Below are positions 1-7,941 of a DNA stretch of 64,000 nucleotides, piece after piece. How positions within the stretch are numbered: position 1 is the first letter of the stretch; every line of letters starts with the position of its first letter. Under the pieces are notes generated by a model that saw only the letters and a list, made by a program, of their open reading frames with translations, searched no databases and was not told the DNA's origin. Source of the stretch: Acidobacteriota bacterium (GTDB taxonomy: Bacteria > Acidobacteriota > Terriglobia > Terriglobales > Acidobacteriaceae); assembly GCA_018268755.1 (NCBI GenBank), contig JAFDVW010000007.1, positions 62,001 through 126,000 on the forward strand, in the 5' to 3' direction. A program made the translations under genes and the position numbers.

Positions 1-68
1 TCCGCCATTTCCGACTGCGAGTCCCGCACCGGGCGGGCGATCAACCAATCTTCCTTTTTTTGATTCAT
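1..68 (-). CDS. 5' fragment of an unidentified protein (runs off the left edge)
   Basis: An ATG on the minus strand at 68-66 opens a frame that stays open for 22 codons to the window edge. It begins MNQKKEDWLIARPV. The ATG lies 8 bases after the stop of the preceding minus-strand gene, so the two probably form an operon. The upstream GAGTGAGAAAG is only a weak ribosome site. Too little protein is present to name a family. Confidence 0.45.
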   Translation of the reverse strand, partial: MNQKKEDWLIARPVRDSQSEMA

Positions 69-76
69 AAGCTTTC

Positions 77-571
77 TCACTCGTGCGCCGGAGATTGGCT
101 CGTGACCGGGGAGCTTCGGCGCTCTAAATAGGATTGCAGGTAACACTCCGCCATCTTCTGAATGCGGGCATCGGGGTGGCGGCCCGTCCAGGCGGCAGCA
201 GAGACGTCGTATTCCAGTGTGCCGTGGTCGACGGGAAGATGCCCCGCTTCACACACAAAGCGCAGCCACACGCGCTGCGGCAGGTCGCGGGCCACGGAAA
301 AACGCACCGCATCGGCGCTTCGCGTCTGCGGCAAGCGGGGACAGGCCGCGGCATAACCCAGATTGCAGAATTCCCGCATGTCCTGCGCGGCCGGCTGGGC
401 GCCTTCATGCCCGGGCGCGGCGCAATGCCCGTTCCAGCCCGCCCCCAAAGGCAGGCGCGCCGGATGCAGCCATCCGCCCTCCACACATTTCTCTATCGGC
501 ACGAAATAGGGACAGGCCAAGTCTTTCCTCGAAAACCGCCGTGCAGGAATATCGTCATTGTACTCAGACAA
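77..571 (-). CDS. Conserved hypothetical cysteine-rich protein (164 aa)
   Basis: A soluble 164-residue protein with no signal peptide or membrane segment. It has several scattered cysteines: residues near 20 (ACPYF), 29 (EKCVEGGW), 50 and 68-77 (FCNLGYAAACPRL). Spaced cysteines of this kind suggest metal or Fe-S binding, but I do not recognise a named family. It is divergent from the TPR gene at 658 and ends 8 bases before the next minus-strand ATG. The antisense frames at 134-679 are shadows with arginine- and histidine-rich composition. Function unknown; coding status fairly likely. Confidence 0.6.
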   Translation of the reverse strand: MSEYNDDIPARRFSRKDLACPYFVPIEKCVEGGWLHPARLPLGAGWNGHCAAPGHEGAQPAAQDMREFCNLGYAAACPRLPQTRSADAVRFSVARDLPQRVWLRFVCEAGHLPVDHGTLEYDVSAAAWTGRHPDARIQKMAECYLQSYLERRSSPVTSQSPAHE

Positions 572-657
572 CTACAGCGGGGCCAGCCGGGAGGCAACCG
601 ACCCCAATTCCGCCGCCGGGAATTCCGGGGAACTCCTGTGATTAAAATAGAAGACCT

Positions 658-966
658 ATGGATCGCATTGCTTTGCTGACGGAAATTTTGACCCAGAACC
701 CCACCGACGCCTTCGCCCGCTACGGCCTGGCCATGGAATATTCCAACGCGGGGGAAACCGAACGCGCGCTGGAAGAGTTCGGCAAGCTGTTGACGGCCCA
801 TCCGGACTACACTGCCGGATACTTTATGGCGGCGCAGACCTTGCAGCGCGCCGGCCGTACCGACGACGCTAAAAAGATGCTGGTGGATGGCATCGCATCG
901 GCCCAGCGCACCGGCAACGGACACGCGCTCTCCGAGATGCAGGGCATGCTGGCGGAATTGGGGTAG
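658..966 (+). CDS. Small TPR-repeat protein (102 aa)
   Basis: A soluble protein made of about two and a half tetratricopeptide repeats. One helix-turn-helix pair spans about residues 18-50 (FARYGLAMEYSNAGETERAL) and the next about 52-84 (GYFMAAQTLQRAGRTDDAKK). The TPR landmark Ala/Gly/Leu positions are visible. TPRs bind other proteins, and nothing shows the partner. The ATG at 658 follows an AGAAG ribosome-site-like sequence. It stands alone, divergent from the preceding gene and followed by about 430 bp of repeats. Confidence 0.8.
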   Translation: MDRIALLTEILTQNPTDAFARYGLAMEYSNAGETERALEEFGKLLTAHPDYTAGYFMAAQTLQRAGRTDDAKKMLVDGIASAQRTGNGHALSEMQGMLAELG

Positions 967-1080
967 GAGTTCCTGCGCTAGAAGCTTCACTACAGGACGT
1001 GTAGGGGCAGAGCCTGTCCTGAGCCAGCCGAAGGATGTCCTCACCTGCCCGGCGAAGCGAAGCTTCGCAATCTTACTTAC

Positions 1081-1204
1081 CTGTCATCCCGAGGATGTGG
1101 AGCTTGCGCGCAGCGCAAGCTCCCGACGAAGGACCTCTGCAATTCTTGCTTACCATCCGTGAGACAGGAAATACATAGGTCCTGCGCTGCGCTCAGGATG
1201 ACAG
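1081..1204. repeat. Dispersed repeat, full two-armed copy
   Basis: The left arm begins CTGTCATCCCGAGGATG and continues through a GCTTGCGCGCAGCGCAAGC palindrome to GACGAAGGACCTCTGC. After a short unique stretch, the right arm GGTCCTGCGCTGCGCTCAGG ends in ATGACAG, the inverse of the start. Related copies lie at 1325-1382, 33296-33399 and 35386-35489. It looks like a MITE/REP-like non-autonomous element; no transposase is present in the window. Confidence 0.75.
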
Positions 1205-1324
1205 ACCGCTTTGGAGTGGAGCAGGGCTTTAGCCCTGCATTCAGGAGCACACTGCTGACGCACGCGCGGGCGAGGGCGCCCGCGCCACATCCTCCCGGTT
1301 CCCAGCTCCGCTCTCTCCACCCCA

Positions 1325-1382
1325 CTGTCATCCTGAGGATGTGGAGTTTGCGCGCAGCGCAAACGCCCGACGAAGGACCTCA
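1325..1382. repeat. Dispersed repeat, left-arm-only copy
   Basis: CTGTCATCCTGAGGATGTGG, then the GTTTGCGCGCAGCGCAAAC palindrome, then GACGAAGGACCT. This matches the left arm of the copy at 1081 in the same orientation. The right arm is missing, because the SDR gene's C-terminus lies immediately downstream. Confidence 0.7.
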
Positions 1383-1400
1383 TCTGGAACCCATCGCTCC

Positions 1401-2195
1401 TCATGCCTTCGCAGGCTTCGCCATGCCGCGCATGGCCCGCTCCACCACCGCGGGAAAGAGCTGATAGAGCTTGATCACGGGATGCATCGTCCACGGCACC
1501 ACGACTTCCCTTTTCCGCTTCTCGTATCCCCGCAACGCCGCGCGGGCCACCCGTTCAGCGGTAATGCCCTTCACCGAAGAGGGGCGCACCCGCTTGGTTT
1601 CCTGACCTCGCAGCGAGTTCTCGCTGAAAGCAGTCTGCACATAACCGGGACACACGGTCAGCACATGAATGCCGGCATTCTTTAGTTCTACCCCCGCCGC
1701 CTTGCCCAGAGCGTTCATGGCGAATTTAGTGGCGCTATAGATAGCATGAAACGGAAGAGGCAGATGCCCGGCCACGCTGGAGATATTGATGATGGAGCCG
1801 CTGCCCTGCCGCTTCATGACTGGAATGACCGCCTGCATGGCGGCCAGCGCGCCAAAGAAGTTGGTCTCGAAGGTGGCGCGGCAGTCCTGCATATCTACGT
1901 TGGCAACGGAATCGAGCAGGCCATGGCCGGCGTTGTTCACCCAGATGTCGATCCGGCCAAAGTGGCGCAGGGCGGCATCCAGGGCCTGCTGAATTTCTTC
2001 CACTTTGCGTACGTCGCAAGCCAGTGCCAGAGTCCGGTCTGGGCTTGCAATCCGTTGCCGCGCCGCCTCGGCCCGGCCCTGATCGCGCGACAACAGCACA
2101 ACCGATGCGCCTTGTTCGACAAACAGCTTCGCCATGGCCTCGCCAATGCCCATCGAGGCGCCAGTAATGACCGCTACTTTCCCGGGTAAACCCAT
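1401..2195 (-). CDS. Short-chain dehydrogenase/reductase (SDR), about 264 aa
   Basis: A classical SDR oxidoreductase that would use NAD(P)H to reduce or oxidise a carbonyl/alcohol; the substrate is unknown. Near the N-terminus VAVITGASMGIGEA is the TGxxxGxG nucleotide-binding loop. VNNAGHG is the NNAG motif. IINISSVAG supplies the catalytic Ser, and YSATKFA is the YxxxK catalytic pair. I start it at ATG 2195 (MGLPGKVAVI), because the longer TTG-initiated frame from 2231 adds 12 residues without homology and no ribosome site is clear for either. The C-terminal arginine/lysine-rich tail after the core suggests membrane-peripheral association (weak inference). It is divergent from the Lon-domain gene at 2249. 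Confidence 0.9.
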   Translation of the reverse strand: MGLPGKVAVITGASMGIGEAMAKLFVEQGASVVLLSRDQGRAEAARQRIASPDRTLALACDVRKVEEIQQALDAALRHFGRIDIWVNNAGHGLLDSVANVDMQDCRATFETNFFGALAAMQAVIPVMKRQGSGSIINISSVAGHLPLPFHAIYSATKFAMNALGKAAGVELKNAGIHVLTVCPGYVQTAFSENSLRGQETKRVRPSSVKGITAERVARAALRGYEKRKREVVVPWTMHPVIKLYQLFPAVVERAMRGMAKPAKA

Positions 2196-2235
2196 GCGCC
2201 GGTTGTAAGCTGGGCACGGCGGCCGCGTCAAGGTC

Positions 2236-2241
2236 TACAAT
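2236..2241 (+). promoter_or_regulatory. Candidate -10 box (TACAAT) for the Lon-domain gene
   Basis: TACAAT lies only 7 bases before the ATG at 2249. A start site at the usual distance would give a leaderless or nearly leaderless mRNA. No good -35 box is visible at 17 bp. Confidence 0.35.
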
Positions 2242-2248
2242 CGGTGGA

Positions 2249-2854
2249 ATGCCACGGATCATCCCCATCTTCCCGCTGGAGGTCGTCCTGCTTCCCGGCG
2301 CGCCGCTCCCCCTGCATATCTTCGAGCCGCGCTACAAAGAGATGATCGGCGAGTGCCTGGAGAGGAAGACGGTGTTCGGAGTGGTACGAGCCAAAGAAAA
2401 GGAGATCGCCGCCATCGGCTGCACCGCGGAGATTCTGGAGGTCACCAAGAAATATCCCGACGGCCGGCTGGACATTCTGACCCTGGGGCAGGAGCGCTTT
2501 GAAATTCAGGAAGTGCTGCACGACCGGGCTTTTCTGCAAGCGGACATCTCCCTGCTGCCGGACACTCTGGAACAACCGTCCGCCGAGGACATCTTCCGCC
2601 TGTTGGAACTTTACAAACAGCTTCTGACTGCAGCCGGCGTGCAGGGAGAGATCCCCGCCAACCGAACTCAACTCTCTTTCTTTATCGCCGGTTCCCTGCC
2701 CCTCGAACTCGACTTCAAGCAAGGCCTGCTGGGCACGGCTTCGGAAGAAGAGCGCACCGGCGTCCTGATCTCTTATCTGGAAGAACTGCTGCCCAATCTG
2801 CGCCGCAATGTGCAGGCCCACAAGACCGCCGGCGGCAATGGACACGTGCACTAG
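2249..2854 (+). CDS. Lon N-terminal (substrate-binding) domain protein, 201 aa
   Basis: The whole protein matches the stand-alone Lon substrate-binding domain (LON/PUA-like fold). [20 protein letters not shown] at residues 4-23 and FEPRYKEMI are the hallmark opening, with a helical C-terminal half. It lacks the AAA+ and Ser-Lys protease domains of true Lon, so it is not a protease; its role may be ligand or substrate recognition. The start follows TACAAT by 7 bases and has no Shine-Dalgarno sequence. The downstream ATPase gene begins 136 bp later. Confidence 0.88.
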   Translation: MPRIIPIFPLEVVLLPGAPLPLHIFEPRYKEMIGECLERKTVFGVVRAKEKEIAAIGCTAEILEVTKKYPDGRLDILTLGQERFEIQEVLHDRAFLQADISLLPDTLEQPSAEDIFRLLELYKQLLTAAGVQGEIPANRTQLSFFIAGSLPLELDFKQGLLGTASEEERTGVLISYLEELLPNLRRNVQAHKTAGGNGHVH

Positions 2855-2951
2855 ACCGGGCGAGGAAACCTCGGCAACCGAAAAGCTGGCAGGTGATTTC
2901 CTCCTGTTGCGACTTGCTCTTTGCCCTCCGCCGGGCCTGCGCGGCGAGGCG

Positions 2952-2957
2952 TATAAT
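2952..2957 (+). promoter_or_regulatory. Perfect -10 box TATAAT upstream of the MoxR-like gene
   Basis: TATAAT occurs 33 bases before ATG 2991 in a GC-rich context (GCGTATAATCGCC). No -35 match is found at 16-18 bp, so the call rests on the -10 only. Confidence 0.4.
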
Positions 2958-2990
2958 CGCCCTATCGCTGTTTCTGTGGGGGTTTTCCGC

Positions 2991-4478
2991 ATGAGTCTGC
3001 CGCGCACGCTGGGTGAGCTACGGCCAAGTCTTTTTTCCGAACCTCGCTTGCGCGCCCGGCGCGTCAAGGACGAGCTGCGCGAAAACCTGATTGCCCGGCT
3101 GCGCAGTGGGGCCCCGATCTTTCCCGGAATCGTCGGCTACGACGATACGGTGGTGCCGCAAGTCGTGAACGCCGTGCTCTCCCGCCACAATTTCATTCTG
3201 CTCGGCCTGCGCGGACAAGCAAAGAGCCGCATTCTGCGCGCGCTTACCTCCTTGCTCGACGAGCACACGCCCTACATCGCGGGCTGCGAGATCCACGACA
3301 ATCCCTACGAACCCATTTGCCGCCGCTGCCGCGACAAGATTGCGCAGGAAGGCGACGCCACGCCCATCGCTTATCTCACGCGCGAGGAGCGCTACGTGGA
3401 GAAGCTGGCCACGCCGGATGTGACCATCGCCGACCTGATCGGCGACATTGATCCCATCAAGGCAGCGCGCAGCGGGCATGAACTGGGCAGCGAAATGACC
3501 GTGCATTACGGCCTGCTGCCCCGCGCCAATCGCGGCATTTTCGCCATCAACGAGCTGCCCGACCTCGCCGGAAAAATTCAGGTCGGTCTGTTCAACATCA
3601 TGCAGGAAGGCGATGTGCAGATTAAGGGGTATCCCATCCGCCTGCCGCTGGATGTGGCCCTGGTGTTCAGCGCCAATCCGGAGGACTACACGGCGCGCGG
3701 CAAAATCGTGACGCCGCTCAAAGACCGTATCGGCTCGGAAATCCGCACGCACTATCCCGCCACTGTCGAAGAAGGCATCGCCATCACCGCGCAGGAAGCC
3801 TGGACCGCGCGCGACGGCTACAAGTTAAGTGTTCCCAAATATGTGCAGGAAGTGGTGGAGCGCGTGGCCTTCAGCGCCCGCGAGGACAAGAAAATCGACA
3901 AGCGCTCCGGCGTCAGCCAGCGCTTGCCGATTTCGGCGATGGAGAATGTGATTTCGAATGCCGAGCGCCGCGCCATTCGCCACGAGGAAAAGGTCGTTGT
4001 ACCCCGCATCGGCGACATCTATGCCGCGCTGCCCGCCATCACCGGCAAGCTGGAATTGGAGTACGAAGGCGAGATGAAGGGCGCTGACCAGGTGGGACGC
4101 GAACTGATCCGGCTGGCGGTCGCCAAAACCTTTGACGGCTACTTCAAGGGCGCCGACATGCAGCAGGTCGTGCAGTGGTTCGATCTAGGGGGCGAAATTC
4201 AGCTCTCTGATACTGCGAGCGCCGGGGAAGCGCTGCCCTCTCTGCGCAGCATTCAGGGCCTGATGGACAAGACCGTGAAAGTCGGCGTCGGCCCCAAAGA
4301 CGCGACCGAACTGCAGGTTTCCGCGGCCGAGTTCATCCTGGAAGGGTTGCACGCGCACAAGCGCATCGGCCGCAACGAAGAGCGTGTCTTCACCGCCGGC
4401 GAAAAGCCCCCTAAGGTCAGCGACAAGAACTTCGAGCGGGAAGAGCCGCCGTACCGGCAGCGGCGTCCGTTCAATTAG
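2991..4478 (+). CDS. MoxR/magnesium-chelatase-like AAA+ ATPase (495 aa)
   Basis: A soluble AAA+ ATPase of the ChlI/MoxR type, which acts on a VWA partner in chaperone- or chelatase-like remodelling. GLRGQAKS at residues 72-79 is Walker [12 protein letters not shown] is a Walker B variant ending N-E, and FSANPEDYT is sensor 1. [18 protein letters not shown] carries three cysteines and may bind metal. I start it at ATG 2991 ([10 protein letters not shown]) after GTGGGGG, because the in-frame region back to 2808 reads as non-conserved sequence overlapping the previous gene. The next gene on the same strand encodes a VWA protein, so this is a MoxR-VWA pair; the substrate is unknown. Confidence 0.88.
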   Translation: MSLPRTLGELRPSLFSEPRLRARRVKDELRENLIARLRSGAPIFPGIVGYDDTVVPQVVNAVLSRHNFILLGLRGQAKSRILRALTSLLDEHTPYIAGCEIHDNPYEPICRRCRDKIAQEGDATPIAYLTREERYVEKLATPDVTIADLIGDIDPIKAARSGHELGSEMTVHYGLLPRANRGIFAINELPDLAGKIQVGLFNIMQEGDVQIKGYPIRLPLDVALVFSANPEDYTARGKIVTPLKDRIGSEIRTHYPATVEEGIAITAQEAWTARDGYKLSVPKYVQEVVERVAFSAREDKKIDKRSGVSQRLPISAMENVISNAERRAIRHEEKVVVPRIGDIYAALPAITGKLELEYEGEMKGADQVGRELIRLAVAKTFDGYFKGADMQQVVQWFDLGGEIQLSDTASAGEALPSLRSIQGLMDKTVKVGVGPKDATELQVSAAEFILEGLHAHKRIGRNEERVFTAGEKPPKVSDKNFEREEPPYRQRRPFN

Positions 4479-4482
4479 GCAG

Positions 4483-4630
4483 TCGTTGGTCCTTCGTCGT
4501 TGGCTTTTGGCCGTTGGCACTTGGCATTTTAGCCGTTGGCCAATTTGGGTGGGACAAAAGTTGGGGGAACACATCGGAAGTTTAGACTGGCACGACAAGC
4601 CAACGGCCAAGGACTAATGGCCAAAGGCTG
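4483..4630. repeat. TTGGC-rich inverted repeat between the ATPase and VWA genes
   Basis: The 157-bp spacer is built from GTTGGC/TTGGCC words. The left side reads AGCCGTTGGCCAA (about 4531-4543) and the right side AAGCCAACGGCCAAG (about 4598-4612), so the two sides can pair. It may be a processing or attenuation hairpin inside the operon, or a dispersed repeat. Confidence 0.5.
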
Positions 4631-4635
4631 CTTTT

Positions 4636-5871
4636 ATGAAGCGCATTCGCTACAGCAAGTACGTTCCCGACCCGGCGGGGGAGATGAGCATGGAAGACCT
4701 GCTCAGCGCGCTCTCCGACTATCTGCTGCAAAGCGGATTCCAGGACTCCATGTACTCGGATTTTCCTGAGGGCGAGCAGACGCTCGACGACCTGCGCCGC
4801 GCCATTGAGCAGGCCCTTCTCGATGGTGACCTGCTCGATGAGCAAATGCGCGAGCAGCTGGAACAAATGCTGGCCGACGGCAAGCTCGAGGAACTGATCG
4901 AGCAACTCATCGAGCGCATGGAGCAGGAAGACTACATCTCGATTGAAGAGCCGCATGATCCCGCGCGGCGTTCGAGCGTAGGCGGACAGACCGGCGAGGC
5001 GCAGCAGGCCAAGTTCGAAATTACCGACAAGAGTCTGGATTTCCTCGGCTTCAAGACCCTGCGGGACCTGCTGGGATCACTCGGCAAATCCAGCTTCGGC
5101 CGGCATGACACCCGCGACATGGCTACTGGCATTGAGGCCAGCGGGGCTTCCCGCCCTTATGAGTTCGGGGACACGCTGAATCTTGATATCACCGCGACCC
5201 TGTCGAACGCGATTCAACGCGAGGGGCTCGACCTGCCGCTGAATATCGAATACTCCGACTTGCAGGTACACCAGTGCGAATATCAGTCCTCCTGCGCCAC
5301 GGTGCTCATGCTCGATTGCTCCCACTCCATGATCCTCTATGGCGAAGACCGCTTCACTCCGGCCAAGAAAGTCGCCATGGCGCTCTCGCACCTGATCCGC
5401 ACGCAGTACCCTGGGGATTCGCTGTCGCTGATCCTGTTTCACGACTCCGCGGAGGAGGTACCGCTCTCACAGCTGGCCCGCGTAAAGGTCGGACCGTACT
5501 ACACCAACACCCGCGAAGGACTGCGGTTGGCGCAGCGCATCCTGCAGCGCCAGCGCAAGGACATGAAGCAGATCGTCATGATCACCGACGGCAAGCCTTC
5601 GGCGCTGACCCTCGAAGACGGCCGCATTTACAAAAATGCTTTTGGACTAGATCCCCTGGTGGTGAGCCAGACGCTGGAAGAAGTTTCCAAATGCAAGCGC
5701 GCCGGGGTCTTGATCAATACCTTCATGCTGGCCTCTGATTACGGGCTGGTGCAGTTCGTGCAGAAGGTCACCGAGATGTGCCGGGGCAAGGCCTACTTCA
5801 CCACACCCTATACTCTCGGCCAATACCTCCTGATGGATTACATGTCGCGCAAGACCAAAACCATTCACTGA
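4636..5871 (+). CDS. VWA-domain protein, partner of the MoxR-like ATPase (411 aa)
   Basis: A soluble metal-ion-dependent adhesion-type protein. The first 100 residues are acidic and helical ([12 protein letters not shown], then long Glu/Leu runs). The C-terminal half is a von Willebrand A domain whose MIDAS motif DCSHS starts at Asp227, with later [10 protein letters not shown] providing the distal Asp. The order ATPase then VWA, on the same strand 157 bp apart, matches known MoxR-VWA operons, where the ATPase remodels targets recruited by the VWA protein. The start is ATG 4636 ([10 protein letters not shown]). Confidence 0.88.
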   Translation: MKRIRYSKYVPDPAGEMSMEDLLSALSDYLLQSGFQDSMYSDFPEGEQTLDDLRRAIEQALLDGDLLDEQMREQLEQMLADGKLEELIEQLIERMEQEDYISIEEPHDPARRSSVGGQTGEAQQAKFEITDKSLDFLGFKTLRDLLGSLGKSSFGRHDTRDMATGIEASGASRPYEFGDTLNLDITATLSNAIQREGLDLPLNIEYSDLQVHQCEYQSSCATVLMLDCSHSMILYGEDRFTPAKKVAMALSHLIRTQYPGDSLSLILFHDSAEEVPLSQLARVKVGPYYTNTREGLRLAQRILQRQRKDMKQIVMITDGKPSALTLEDGRIYKNAFGLDPLVVSQTLEEVSKCKRAGVLINTFMLASDYGLVQFVQKVTEMCRGKAYFTTPYTLGQYLLMDYMSRKTKTIH

Positions 5872-5934
5872 GGAAACGCAGCCTGCGGGAGAGCCGAAGC
5901 GGCTGTCCCCACGTGGTCCGGGGATATGCACACA

Positions 5935-5976
5935 GCGTAGCGACGGCTCGCCGTCGGGGCGAGCGCTAGCTTGCCT
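5935..5976. repeat. Short palindromic dispersed repeat
   Basis: GCGTAGCGACGGCTCGCCGT followed by CGGGGCGAGCGCTAGC forms nested palindromes between convergent genes. The same motif family recurs at 11411-11460, with related GGACAGCC/GGCTGTCC hairpins at 11534-11554 and 33244-33263. It may also act as a transcription stop for the genes that meet here. Confidence 0.55.
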
Positions 5977-5998
5977 ATGTGCGGAGGTGCGGTCAGCT

Positions 5999-7387
5999 TC
6001 ACAGTTTGTTCAGACCATCCAGGGCGGCAACTTTATAGGCTTCCGCCAGCGTGGGGTAGTTGAAGACGGCGTCACGGAAGTATTCGAGGGTGCCACCCAT
6101 GGTGAGCACGACTTGCCCAATGTGCACGATTTCCGCGGCGCGGTCACCGATCACGTGCACGCCGAGCAGCTTGAGCGAAATAGGATCGAACAGCAGCTTC
6201 AACAAGCCCTGCTCGTCGCCCAGCATCTGCCCTTTGGCCAGTTCGGCATAGCGCGCCAGACCAACCTCATAGGGAATTTTGTCGTGGGTAAGTTGTTCTT
6301 CGGTGTGCCCCACCATGGAAATTTCCGGGATGGTGTAGATGCCGTAAGGGATCAGGTTGGGCGGCATCTTTCCCGGTTTGCCAAACATATGGCAACTGGC
6401 CAGACGGCCTTGCTCCATGGAAGTGCTGGCCAGTGCGGGAAATCCAATCACATCGCCGGCGGCATAAATATGCGGCACCGCGGTTTGAAAATTTTCATTC
6501 ACCAGCAGCTTGCCTCGGTCATCGCTGCTAAGCCCGGCGGCCGCAATGTTGAGTTGATCGCTGTTGGCCTGACGCCCCACGGTATAGAGCAGGCCCTGTC
6601 CGTGGATGTTCTTGCCGCTTTCCAGCTTGGCGAAAACCCGATCACGCTCCTGGTCAAACCCGATTGAGGTCACCTTCTCTCCCAGGCGGAAGACGGTGCC
6701 CAGCTGCCGCAACTGGAAGCACAGGCTTTCGACAATTTCGCGGTCGGCAAACTCAATCAACTGCGGCCGCTGGTCGAGCAGCGTCACCTTGGTGCCCAGC
6801 GTGGCGAACATGGAGGCATACTCCAGCCCAATGATGCCCGCCCCCACGACGACCAGATCGCGCGGCACTTCCTCCAGTTCATGCACCTGGTCGGAATCGA
6901 AAATGCGCTTGCCATCAATAGGAATTTCAGCGCTGTGCGCAGGACGAGTGCCACAGGCGATCAGCACGTGCTCTCCCCGTACCAGGTGGCTGCCGTCGTC
7001 GTCCTTGATCTCCACCGTGTGCGGATCGACAAAACGGGCATCTCCTTCCAAGGTAGTCACATAGTTGCGGCGGAGCTGGGCCTTAATGACCTCGATTTCA
7101 CGCGCCATGACGGCCTGCGCCCGAAAGGTAAGGTCGGCCATGGAAATGCGGTCTTTCAAAACGTAGCCCCGGCCGTAGAAACTGCGCTGGCGAAAACCGC
7201 TTAGGTATAAAACAGCCTCACGCAAGGTTTTGCTGGGGATGGTGCCGGTGTGGACACACACGCCGCCGATGGTCCGCTTGCGGTCAATGACCGCGACTTT
7301 CTTGCGCATTTTGGCGGCGCAGATGGCGCCTTTTTGCCCGGCAGGTCCGCTGCCAATGACTACCAGGTCATACTCGTTAGATTCCAT
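5999..7387 (-). CDS. sthA: Soluble pyridine nucleotide transhydrogenase
   Basis: An FAD flavoprotein of 462 residues that transfers hydride between NADH and NADP+ in the cytoplasm. YDLVVIGSGPAGQKGA (residues 7-22) is the FAD Rossmann loop. LVVVGAGIIGLEYASMF is the NAD(P) Rossmann loop, and YAAGDVIGFP is the second FAD motif. The region that holds the redox disulfide in lipoamide dehydrogenases reads GGVCVHTGTIPSKT: the second cysteine is Thr, which separates SthA from disulfide reductases. Length matches the family. It is monocistronic, convergent with the VWA gene. Confidence 0.92.
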   Translation of the reverse strand: MESNEYDLVVIGSGPAGQKGAICAAKMRKKVAVIDRKRTIGGVCVHTGTIPSKTLREAVLYLSGFRQRSFYGRGYVLKDRISMADLTFRAQAVMAREIEVIKAQLRRNYVTTLEGDARFVDPHTVEIKDDDGSHLVRGEHVLIACGTRPAHSAEIPIDGKRIFDSDQVHELEEVPRDLVVVGAGIIGLEYASMFATLGTKVTLLDQRPQLIEFADREIVESLCFQLRQLGTVFRLGEKVTSIGFDQERDRVFAKLESGKNIHGQGLLYTVGRQANSDQLNIAAAGLSSDDRGKLLVNENFQTAVPHIYAAGDVIGFPALASTSMEQGRLASCHMFGKPGKMPPNLIPYGIYTIPEISMVGHTEEQLTHDKIPYEVGLARYAELAKGQMLGDEQGLLKLLFDPISLKLLGVHVIGDRAAEIVHIGQVVLTMGGTLEYFRDAVFNYPTLAEAYKVAALDGLNKL

Positions 7388-7517
7388 AGCTTGGGGCTTC
7401 TATTATGGCCTTGTATTATGACGGAGAGGTTACAGTCTTCGGAGAAAATCCCGCAATCGAGGCCAACTCCTTCCCTCGACGGAAAAGGCCCCTGAATGGG
7501 AAGCCGGAGTGATCTTG

Positions 7518-7868
7518 ATGCCCACCGACCAGCAGATTTTGACTGCCGCTTATCAGGCCTTTAACGCCCGCGACATCGCTTCCGTCCTCGCCCTCATGCA
7601 TCCCCAGGTGGACTGGCCCAATGGCATGGAAGGCGGGCGCGTCCACGGCCACGAAGAAGTCCGGGCCTATTGGACTCGGCAATGGAGCATGCTCGACCCG
7701 CACGTGGAGCCGCTGGGATTTCAATTGGACGGGACAGGCCGCACGGTTGTCGATGTCCATCAGACGGTGCGCGACCTGACGGGCAACATTCTGCAAGATC
7801 GCCGCCTTCAGCACATCTACCGGATAGAACAGGACTTGATCCTCAGCATGGAGATAAACCAGGATTGA
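7518..7868 (+). CDS. SnoaL-like / NTF2-fold protein (116 aa)
   Basis: A small cone-shaped NTF2-like protein, usually a ligand-binding or minor-enzyme fold. It opens with the family's typical helix (ILTAAYQAFNARDIASVLAL), then HPQVDWPNG, then the buried strands GRVHGHEEVRAYW and VDVHQTVRD. No catalytic role can be assigned. The ATG at 7518 has GGAG 8 bases upstream and is preferred over the GTG at 7509. It is divergent from sthA and 73 bp upstream of the rhomboid gene. Confidence 0.82.
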   Translation: MPTDQQILTAAYQAFNARDIASVLALMHPQVDWPNGMEGGRVHGHEEVRAYWTRQWSMLDPHVEPLGFQLDGTGRTVVDVHQTVRDLTGNILQDRRLQHIYRIEQDLILSMEINQD

Positions 7869-7941
7869 ACCCCCGGGCCGCCGGAGGGCAGCCGTAGCAG
7901 CGCTGGCTTCGCTTCTTGCCACTCATTTATCATTTAACGAG

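Larger units (their letters stand above)
967..1400. other. Non-coding stretch filled with dispersed repeats
   Basis: These 434 bp between a TPR gene and an SDR gene hold no convincing gene. They contain two copies of the CATCCTGAGG-type dispersed repeat (1081-1204 and 1325-1382). They also hold two short perfect palindromes: GCAGGGCT/AGCCCTGC at 1221-1238 and a GCGCGGGC/GCCCGCGC-type hairpin at about 1263-1287. The short frames here are repeat-derived. Confidence 0.75.

Noticed and set aside
2808-2990. N-terminal extension of the MoxR-like ATPase to 2808
   Set aside because: It overlaps the Lon-domain gene in another frame, and the extra residues are not domain-like; ATG 2991 fits the family better.
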